This document shows, one piece after another, positions 1 to 5,783 of a stretch of 5,783 nt of DNA; position 1 is the stretch's first letter, and each line of letters opens with the position of its first letter. The position numbers and the translations under genes are program-made. The stretch lies in contig JAFEEV010000074.1 of assembly GCA_018240935.1 (NCBI GenBank), positions 1-5,783 on the forward strand. Reading direction: 5' to 3'. Source of the stretch: Pseudomonadota bacterium. GTDB taxonomy: Bacteria > Pseudomonadota > Gammaproteobacteria > Burkholderiales > Nitrosomonadaceae. The notes beneath the pieces were generated by a model. It did not search any database. It saw nothing but the letters and a program-made list of their open reading frames with translations, and was not told the DNA's origin.

Positions 1-4
1 CGGA

Positions 5-33
5 TGATCAAACGATCGCAAAGCCGCTATAAT
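5..33 (+). promoter_or_regulatory. Candidate sigma-70 promoter for the P-type ATPase gene
   Basis: An exact TATAAT hexamer lies at 28-33. A weak -35 candidate, TGATCA at 5-10 (3 of 6 matches to TTGACA), sits 17 bp upstream. Transcription would begin near position 40, leaving a leader of only about 20-25 nt before the ATG at 63. The -10 match is seen directly; its use as a promoter is inferred. The poor -35 means an activator could be needed, and any activator site would lie left of the window. Confidence 0.45.
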
Positions 34-62
34 CGGCCGGAACAAGCACGGCTCGAGATAAA

Positions 63-2567
63 ATGGTTAACGATCCGACAGACACCGGTTTAAGCAGCGC
101 CGAGGCGGCGATCCGCTTGAAGCAACACGGCACAAACGAAGTGAAGCCCGTCCGGCAACGCTCCGTCGTGATGCAGTTTCTCGCGCATTTTTATAATCCG
201 CTGGTGTTGGTGCTGCTAATCGCCATCACCATATCGGCGTTGAACGGCGATGAAATCAGCGCGTTGATCATCGGTGTCATCATTCTGATGAGTGTCACGC
301 TGGATTTCATCCAGGAATACCGCGCCGGCCGGTCAGCGGCCAAATTGGCGGCGCAAGTGGCCGTTACCGCGACCGTGCTGCGTGACGGCAAGCTGGCGGA
401 GATTCCGGTGACTCAACTGGTGCCGGATGATACCGTCTACTTGTCGGCCGGAGACCTGATACCGGCGGACGGTCAATTGCTCGAAGCCAAAGACCTCTTC
501 GTGAATCAATCGCAACTGACCGGAGAACCCTATCCGGTGGAAAAATTTGCAGAAGCCCCGGCGCCTCCCGATCCATGGGACATCGAAGCGAAGTCTGCGG
601 TATTCATGGGCAGCACCGTGATCAGCGGCTCCGCCCGCATGCGCATTACTCGCACCGGCCAGGCGACCGCGCTCGGACAGATCGCCGGCAGCCTGGAAAA
701 AAAACCGCCGCCCACGGCGTTTGAGCTCGGCATACGCCAATTCGGCATGCTGATCATGCGTTTTACGTTTCTGCTGGTTCTTTTTACCTTGCTGGTGAAT
801 GTCGTCCTGCATCGCCCCTTGCTCGATTCGTTTTTGTTTGCCGTGGCGCTGGCGGTCGGTTTGACGCCCGAATTATTGCCCATGGTGGTATCGGTCACGC
901 TCACCCGCGGCGCATTGCGCATGGCCGCTCTGAAAGTCATCGTCAAACGGCTGTCGGCGATCCAGGACATGGGCGCGATGGATATTCTCTGCACCGATAA
1001 AACCGGCACACTGACGGAAGCGAAAATCCGCCTGGAACGCCACGTCAACGCTCAAGGCCGGGAAACGCAGCGCGTCTTGGAGCTCGCCTATCTGAACAGC
1101 TACTTTGAAAGCGGACTGAAAAGCCCGTTGGACGACGCCATTCTGCTGCACCGTGAAATTGCCGTGACCGGCTGGAAAAAAATCGACGAAGTACCGTTCG
1201 ATTTCGAGCGCCGCCGCGTATCGGTGCTGGTGGAGCGCGATGAAGCCCGCATGCTGGCGGTCAAAGGCGCGCCCGAGGATATTCTCGATCTTTGCACGCA
1301 CTATGAAGACGCAACCGGCGCTGCGGTTCCCCTGGATGAAGCCGCGCAGCAAGCGATCAACCGGCTGCTCGATCAATTGGGAACCGATGGTTTCCGGGTG
1401 CTCGCTATCGCTTGGCGCAACACCGCGCCGGATCATGCTCATGCCGTCGTAACCGATGAAAGCGAGTTGGTGTTCTGCGGTTTTGCGGCTTTTCTGGATC
1501 CGCCCAAAGTCAGCGCCGGCCCGGTTCTAGCCGCGCTGCAAGCGAGCGGCGTGCAAGTGAAGATCGTCACGGGAGATAACGAACAGGTCACGCGTCACGT
1601 ATGCAATCAGTTGAATCTAACTGTCACCGGTGTGCTGACCGGCAGGGAAATCGCCGCCATGCAGGACGATGCATTGCGCGCGCGCGTGGAAGAAGTCAAT
1701 CTGTTTTGCCGCGTCAATCCGGCGCAAAAAAACCGCGTGTTGCTGGCGCTCAAGGCACGCAAGCATGTCGTGGGGTATCTCGGCGACGGCATTAACGACG
1801 CGCCTTCCCTGCATACTGCCGACGTCGGCATTTCGGTCGCCGGCGCGGTGGACGTGGCCAAGCAGGCAGCCGCCATGATCATGCTGGAGCACGATCTCAA
1901 AGTACTGCACGCCGGCGTCATCGAAGGACGGCGCACCTTCGGCAATGTGATGAAATACATCATGATGGCGACCAGTTCGAACTTCGGCAATATGTTCAGC
2001 ATGGCCGCATCTACGCTCTTTCTGCCGTTCTTGCCGCTGTTGCCGCTGCAAATTTTGCTCAACAACCTGCTTTACGATCTGTCCGAAATCACCCTGCCGA
2101 TGGACAATGTCGACCGGGAGGATCTGGCGCAGCCGAGTCAATGGGACATGAATTTCATCCGCAATTTCATGATGACCATCGGTCCGATCAGCTCGATATT
2201 CGATTTCGTCACTTTTTATTTGCTCATCGAAGTATTCAACGCCGATGAAACTCTGTTCCGCACCGGCTGGTTTGTGGAGTCGATTGCCACGCAAGTGCTG
2301 GTCATTTTCATCATCCGGACGCGGCGCAGTCCCTTCCGCAGCCACCCGAACCGCTGGCTGACCGTCACCTCGCTGAGCATTGTCGCGGCCGCCATGCTGC
2401 TTCCGCTGAGCCCGCTGGCGCAATATCTCGGCTTCACGCCGCTGCCGCTGCTGTTCTTTGGACTTTTGGCGATTTTGATCATCACCTATCTCCTGGCGGT
2501 AGAGTACTGCAAACAATGGTTCTACCGGCGGCTGAACGCTCTCCCCGGCAAACCGGTCAACACGTGA
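63..2567 (+). CDS. mgtA: Magnesium-importing P-type ATPase, MgtA/MgtB type (P3B)
   Basis: Inner-membrane ATPase expected to import Mg2+, driven by ATP hydrolysis through a phospho-aspartate intermediate. It is 834 residues long and intact. Motifs in order: membrane segments M1-M2 (about 44-85); actuator loop TGE at 153-155; M3-M4 (about 228-280) with the MgtA-type LTPELLP at 267-273; phosphorylation motif DKTGTLT with Asp312; FDFERRR at 379-385 and KGAPE at 401-405 in the nucleotide-binding domain; TGD at 503-505; hinge GDGIND at 574-579; then M5-M10. M6 carries NNLLYD (667-672) and PMDNVD (679-684), and M7 carries GPISSIFD (707-714), both close to E. coli MgtA as I recall it; together with LTPE these separate it from Ca2+ and Na+/K+ pumps. 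E. coli MgtA is about 898 residues; this protein lacks the roughly 60-residue N-terminal extension. The ATG at 63 is supported by an in-frame stop at 30-32; the ribosome site is a weak GAG at 55-57. The family is near certain; Mg2+ specificity is inferred. Confidence 0.95.
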   Translation: MVNDPTDTGLSSAEAAIRLKQHGTNEVKPVRQRSVVMQFLAHFYNPLVLVLLIAITISALNGDEISALIIGVIILMSVTLDFIQEYRAGRSAAKLAAQVAVTATVLRDGKLAEIPVTQLVPDDTVYLSAGDLIPADGQLLEAKDLFVNQSQLTGEPYPVEKFAEAPAPPDPWDIEAKSAVFMGSTVISGSARMRITRTGQATALGQIAGSLEKKPPPTAFELGIRQFGMLIMRFTFLLVLFTLLVNVVLHRPLLDSFLFAVALAVGLTPELLPMVVSVTLTRGALRMAALKVIVKRLSAIQDMGAMDILCTDKTGTLTEAKIRLERHVNAQGRETQRVLELAYLNSYFESGLKSPLDDAILLHREIAVTGWKKIDEVPFDFERRRVSVLVERDEARMLAVKGAPEDILDLCTHYEDATGAAVPLDEAAQQAINRLLDQLGTDGFRVLAIAWRNTAPDHAHAVVTDESELVFCGFAAFLDPPKVSAGPVLAALQASGVQVKIVTGDNEQVTRHVCNQLNLTVTGVLTGREIAAMQDDALRARVEEVNLFCRVNPAQKNRVLLALKARKHVVGYLGDGINDAPSLHTADVGISVAGAVDVAKQAAAMIMLEHDLKVLHAGVIEGRRTFGNVMKYIMMATSSNFGNMFSMAASTLFLPFLPLLPLQILLNNLLYDLSEITLPMDNVDREDLAQPSQWDMNFIRNFMMTIGPISSIFDFVTFYLLIEVFNADETLFRTGWFVESIATQVLVIFIIRTRRSPFRSHPNRWLTVTSLSIVAAAMLLPLSPLAQYLGFTPLPLLFFGLLAILIITYLLAVEYCKQWFYRRLNALPGKPVNT

Positions 2568-2572
2568 CATTC

Positions 2573-2597
2573 AACCGGACGTCAAAAACCGTTTTTT
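2573..2597 (+). terminator. Weak candidate terminator after the ATPase gene
   Basis: CGG (2576-2578) can pair with CCG (2589-2591), extended by AA/TT pairs across a one-base bulge. The 3' arm runs directly into a run of six T at 2592-2597. The structure begins 6 bp after the stop codon, a sensible place for a terminator. The stem is short and the loop about 10 nt, so folding energy would be low. CAAAAA (2583-2588) can also pair with TTTTTG (2593-2598). Confidence 0.25.
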
Positions 2598-2618
2598 GCA
2601 GCCATTGAGAGTTTTCTG

Positions 2619-2655
2619 CCGCGGATTGGTAACCGCCGGAAGAACGTTTTGTTTT
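2619..2655 (+). terminator. Second weak candidate terminator
   Basis: CCGCGG (2619-2624) can pair with CCGC-C-GG (2633-2639), giving six GC pairs with a single bulged C and an 8-nt loop. The T-rich stretch TTTTGTTTT follows at 2647-2655, but seven bases separate it from the stem. That spacing is not ideal for intrinsic termination, so this is a candidate only. Confidence 0.25.
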
Positions 2656-2682
2656 AATCTTCATCGTGCTAATCTCTGCGTT

Positions 2683-2721
2683 ATGCCACGTTCAGCCCTG
2701 TTTAATCCCAATCCGCGTTAA
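2683..2721 (+). other. 12-codon open frame upstream of the kinase, possible leader peptide
   Basis: ATG at 2683 opens a frame encoding MPRSALFNPNPR and stops at TAA 2719-2721. It is in the same frame as the kinase and ends exactly 30 nt before the kinase ATG. No Shine-Dalgarno sequence precedes it and no attenuator hairpin pair is evident. A frame this short arises easily by chance. It is recorded because its stop sets the 5' limit of the kinase frame, not because translation is shown. Confidence 0.12.
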
Positions 2722-2751
2722 CCGACCACTCGATCGATTTCTTACCCTTTC

Positions 2752-5700
2752 ATGCCAAGCAACAATCAGCCGCCCGCCTTCCGCCGTTACATACTTCAAC
2801 TCCTGGCGTTAGCCGGCTTATATTTTGCGTTCGGCCACCTCAGCTTTCTGATCTCCGTTGCACATGTTATTGTCACACCGGTTTTCTTCGTGGCCGAAGG
2901 CATCGCGCTGGCCGCCGCTGTTTTACTCGGACGCAAAGTCTGGCCGGGTATTTTCCTCGGACAACTGGCGCTGGCGGTCAGCAGCGGACTCGGGTTGTTA
3001 CCGGCGCTCGCCATTTCCGCCATCAATAGCATCGAGGCGGTGATTGCGGCAACTTTATTCACGCGCTGGAAACTCGATCCGGCGCTCAACAAGGTGCATG
3101 ACTTCGGCCGCCTGATCGCTATGATTTTTCTGATCCTGCAACCGTTCAGCGCCACCTTGGGAACGGCCACGTTGCTCTTCTTCGATGTCATTCAGGAATC
3201 TCAGAACTATTTTCAATCCTGGCTGTACTGGTGGTTCGGCAACAGTTTGGGACAATTCCTGGTAACGCCGTTTCTGCTGATCGCGTTTTCTTCACCCGGC
3301 TGGACTATCGCCATCCGGCAATCCATGCGCCCTGCCATCGCGCCGATTATCCTGATGCTGCCCGCCACCTGGCTGGTGTTCGGCAATTCCGATTTCAACG
3401 GCATTTCCCTCGCCTTGGTCATCTACGTGCCATTGCTGTTATGGATCGCGATCCAAGGCGGATTGGCGGTGGTGTCGCTGATATGCAGCGGCATTACCGT
3501 GCTGGCGCTGTTCGAAACGGCGCGCCAATACGGCCCGTTTGTCGTGGACGGGAATCCGAATATCTTCGACATGAACATCTTCATCCTCGGCATTTCGCTC
3601 ACGGCGCAATTCGTCAGCGTGTTATTCGCCGAGCGCAACCAAGTGGAAGCAGAGTTGCGGAAAAGCGAAGCCCGGCTTTTTGCGATCATCGATTCATCGC
3701 CGATACCCAAAGCGATTAACGACGATCAACGCAATATCGTTTTTCTCAACAAAGCGTTCATTCAGACTTTCGGTTATACCTTGGACGACATCCCGACATT
3801 GGCGGAATGGTGGCCCAAGGCCTATCCGGATCCGGCCTATCGCCAGCAAGTGAAAACCGCTTGGCGCGAGCATCTGGAAAAATCGCTCAGAGACCATGCC
3901 AACTTCGAACCGCTCGATGTCGTCATCCGCTGTAAAGACGGCTCACCGCGCAGCGTGATCGCTACCGCGTCACCGTTGGACTCGAGTACAGCGGCCAAGC
4001 ATCACCATTTGATTACCTTGGTCGATATTACGGTGCGCAAGAATCTGGAAACGCAGCTCATCAAGAGCCATAAATTTCTTGAAGATCTGTCCAATAGCAT
4101 CCCCGGTTTCATTTACCAATTCCAGCTGTTTCCCGATGGACGCCATTGCGTGCCGTATGCCAGCAAAGGAATAACGGAAATTTTCGGGGTATCGCCCGAA
4201 AGCGTCACCACCGATGCATCCGCCATTTTTTCCCTCGTTCATCCCGAGGAACTGGAAACATTCAACCGGTCGATCCAGGAATCCGCCAGCACTGGAAACG
4301 ATTGGCACGCGGACTTCCGGATTATGACCCGGGAAAATGAGATCCGCTGGATACACGCGCATTCGAAACCGGAAAAACAAAACGACGGCAGCATTATCTG
4401 GAATGGCTACGCCAACGACATTACCGATCTGAAAAACATCTCGTTGAAATTCTCCGCCTTATTGGAGTTCGCCAGCGACGGTGTGCATATCTTGGATGAA
4501 GACGGCAACGTGGTGGAATTCAGCCATGCATTCGCCAAGATGCTCGGTTACTCCAACGAGGAAACCGCCCGGCTCAACGTGATGGACTGGGACGCCATGA
4601 TTCCCAAAGAAAATTTGATTGCCGCGGTGCGCGAAGTCTCGACAACTCCGCGCGTGTTCGAAACATTACACCGGCGTAAGGACGGCACGGTTTTCGATGT
4701 CGAGATCAATGCCAGAAGATTGGAAATCTCTGGCAGAAAACTGATTTACGCCTCATCGCGCGACATCACCGGCCGCAAGCAGCGCGCCAAGGAACTGGAA
4801 TATCAGCGCCTGCGGCTATCCAACATCATCGAAGGAACGCACATCGGCACGTGGGAATGGAATGTGCAAACCGGGCAAGTCATTTTCAATTCGCGCTGGG
4901 CCGAAATCATCGGCTACACACTTGATGAATTGGCTCCAATATCCATCGAAACCTGGCTTAAGTTCGCGCACCCGGACGATTTGCAGCAATCCGAAATACT
5001 GCTCAAAGATCACTTCGCCGGAAAAATTCCTTACTACGAATGCGAAGCGCGCATGCGCCACAAAGCCGGACATTGGATCTGGGTGCTGGATCGCGGCAAG
5101 GTGTTGAGCTGGACTGAGGATGGCAAGCCGCTGATGATGTTCGGCACGCATCAGGACATCACCGAACGCAAGGAGCGCGAAACCATGCTGATCGAAGCGC
5201 GCCAGCAGGCTGAGGCAGCCAGCAACGCCAAAACCCGTTTCCTGGCGATGATGTCGCATGAGATCCGTACGCCGATGAATGCCGTGCTGGGGATGGCCTA
5301 CCTGTTAAGCAAAACCACCCTGGATGCGCGGCAAAGCGCTTACCTGCGCAACATCGAAGGTTCGTCCAACATTTTGCTGGGGGTGATTAACGATATTCTG
5401 GATTATTCCAAAATAGAAGCCAACAAAATCGAGCTCGATCATATCACCTTCGATCTCAATACGATTCTGGAAAACCTATCCGCAATCGCTTCAATCGCGG
5501 CCAAGGACAAAACCGTCGATGTGCTTTTTTATGTCGCGCCGGATGTGCCGAGGCATTTCATCGGCGATCCGCTCAGACTCAGCCAGATTTTCGTCAACCT
5601 CACCAACAATGCGATCAAGTTCACCGATCGCGGCGAAGTCATTATACGCATTGCAGCCGATTCCACTGGTGATGCCGAAAGCACCACTTTGATTTTCAGC

Positions 5701-5783
5701 ATCACCGACAGCGGCATCGGCATGACTGGCGAACAAATGGCGCATCTTTTTCAGGCTTTTGCGCAGGCCGATTCGTCCATCAC
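2752..5783 (+). CDS. MASE1 multi-PAS sensor histidine kinase, probably hybrid (3' partial)
   Basis: Inner-membrane sensor kinase; 1010 codons are present and the frame is open at the right edge. Residues about 8-294 form a polytopic MASE1 domain, seen from its many hydrophobic helices, the AEGIALA...LLGRKVWPGIFLGQ region and WWFGNSLGQFLVTP (160-173). A short charged helix (about 294-306) links to four PAS modules: about 305-428, 438-560, 564-675 and 684-807. PAS1, PAS3 and PAS4 have the usual GY fold signature (GV in PAS2), and each module ends in a D-I-T type motif. A coiled-coil linker (about 805-825) leads to HisKA with MSHEIRTPMN and phosphoacceptor His836, then HATPase_c with an N box at 949-956 (NLTNNAIK), G1 box DSGIGM at 986-991 and F box LFQAF at 999-1003. 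The G2 box is cut off. These sequences match hybrid kinases of the BarA/ArcB style, so receiver and perhaps Hpt domains are expected downstream (inference). The start follows an in-frame TAA at 2719-2721; ATG 2752 is the first ATG after it and keeps the whole first membrane helix, though it lacks a Shine-Dalgarno site. Ligand and target regulator are unknown. Confidence 0.93.
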   Translation, partial: MPSNNQPPAFRRYILQLLALAGLYFAFGHLSFLISVAHVIVTPVFFVAEGIALAAAVLLGRKVWPGIFLGQLALAVSSGLGLLPALAISAINSIEAVIAATLFTRWKLDPALNKVHDFGRLIAMIFLILQPFSATLGTATLLFFDVIQESQNYFQSWLYWWFGNSLGQFLVTPFLLIAFSSPGWTIAIRQSMRPAIAPIILMLPATWLVFGNSDFNGISLALVIYVPLLLWIAIQGGLAVVSLICSGITVLALFETARQYGPFVVDGNPNIFDMNIFILGISLTAQFVSVLFAERNQVEAELRKSEARLFAIIDSSPIPKAINDDQRNIVFLNKAFIQTFGYTLDDIPTLAEWWPKAYPDPAYRQQVKTAWREHLEKSLRDHANFEPLDVVIRCKDGSPRSVIATASPLDSSTAAKHHHLITLVDITVRKNLETQLIKSHKFLEDLSNSIPGFIYQFQLFPDGRHCVPYASKGITEIFGVSPESVTTDASAIFSLVHPEELETFNRSIQESASTGNDWHADFRIMTRENEIRWIHAHSKPEKQNDGSIIWNGYANDITDLKNISLKFSALLEFASDGVHILDEDGNVVEFSHAFAKMLGYSNEETARLNVMDWDAMIPKENLIAAVREVSTTPRVFETLHRRKDGTVFDVEINARRLEISGRKLIYASSRDITGRKQRAKELEYQRLRLSNIIEGTHIGTWEWNVQTGQVIFNSRWAEIIGYTLDELAPISIETWLKFAHPDDLQQSEILLKDHFAGKIPYYECEARMRHKAGHWIWVLDRGKVLSWTEDGKPLMMFGTHQDITERKERETMLIEARQQAEAASNAKTRFLAMMSHEIRTPMNAVLGMAYLLSKTTLDARQSAYLRNIEGSSNILLGVINDILDYSKIEANKIELDHITFDLNTILENLSAIASIAAKDKTVDVLFYVAPDVPRHFIGDPLRLSQIFVNLTNNAIKFTDRGEVIIRIAADSTGDAESTTLIFSITDSGIGMTGEQMAHLFQAFAQADSSI

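Larger units (their letters stand above)
2568..2751. other. Intergenic region between the ATPase and the kinase
   Basis: This 184-bp gap holds no recognisable gene or structured RNA. It contains two weak hairpin/T-tract candidates near its left end, TTTAAT hexamers at 2653-2658 and 2701-2706 that match TATAAT at 5 of 6 positions but lack a convincing -35 at proper spacing, and a 12-codon open frame (2683-2721). The 20 bases before the kinase ATG are pyrimidine-rich, with no Shine-Dalgarno element. A gap of this size, with possible termination, makes separate transcription of the kinase plausible, but read-through from the ATPase cannot be excluded. Confidence 0.6.

Noticed and set aside
1..93. 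Frame 1 is open from the left edge to TAA at 91-93, possibly the tail of an upstream gene overlapping the ATPase start
   Set aside because: Only 30 codons, with no recognisable protein pattern, and it runs through the TATAAT promoter candidate. It cannot be supported without sequence to the left.
1617..2570. 317-codon open frame on the minus strand opposite the ATPase 3' half
   Set aside because: It lies entirely antisense to conserved ATPase coding sequence and its product is an R/Q/H-rich composition with no domain pattern. It is a codon-bias shadow, as are the minus-strand frames at 333-812, 530-1048 and 873-1442.
2699..2721. TGTTTA at 2699-2704 as half of a PhoP box
   Set aside because: The PhoP box needs a second (T/G)GTTTA five bases later; the bases at 2710-2715 are AATCCG. 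Only one half-site is present.
2568..2751. Possible structured RNA or riboswitch ahead of the kinase
   Set aside because: Only two weak local hairpins are visible, both near the left end of the gap. There is no extended pairing or known aptamer signature near the kinase start.
3231..3719. 162-codon plus-strand frame inside the kinase
   Set aside because: It is out of frame with the MASE1/PAS coding sequence, rich in R/H/A without motif structure, and wholly contained in a region where the kinase frame is clearly coding.
4816..5259. 147-codon minus-strand frame opposite PAS4 and the start of HisKA
   Set aside because: It is antisense to conserved PAS and HisKA codons and its translation has no recognisable family features.

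Overview
The window carries two large genes on the + strand, separated by a 184-bp gap. The first (63-2567) is a complete P-type ATPase of the MgtA/MgtB magnesium-import type. The second (2752 to the right edge, no stop reached) is the first 1010 codons of a large membrane-anchored sensor histidine kinase: an N-terminal MASE1 membrane domain, four PAS-type sensor modules, a HisKA phosphoacceptor domain and most of a HATPase_c domain. I see no tRNA or rRNA gene, CRISPR array, insertion sequence, integrase or long repeat. The long open frames on the minus strand, and in other plus-strand frames, are shadows of these two genes.

The moderately GC-rich composition, the Gram-negative-type MgtA and the MASE1-multi-PAS-kinase architecture suggest a proteobacterium. 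A betaproteobacterium, perhaps near the Nitrosomonas/Gallionella group, is my best guess. This rests on family resemblance from memory and is low confidence.

Layout: 1-62 is a short upstream segment with an exact TATAAT hexamer (28-33), probably the -10 element of the ATPase promoter, which would give a leader of only about 20-25 nt. 63-2567 is the ATPase. 2568-2751 is intergenic, with two weak hairpin/T-tract candidates for termination, a 12-codon mini-ORF in the kinase frame and no obvious ribosome binding site for the kinase. 2752-5783 is the kinase, cut within its ATP-binding domain.

The ATPase would move Mg2+ into the cell across the inner membrane at the cost of ATP. The kinase would sense an unknown membrane or cytoplasmic signal and autophosphorylate on His836. 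Its HisKA/HATPase sequence is of the hybrid-kinase type, so receiver and perhaps Hpt domains probably follow beyond the window. Nothing in the sequence links the kinase's signal to magnesium, and adjacency is the only connection. I do not see convincing evidence of a new system here. The more notable points are the trimmed N terminus and short leader of the ATPase, a glutamate in its sixth membrane segment, an in-phase A_AAA_AAC heptamer, and the unusual start region of the kinase.
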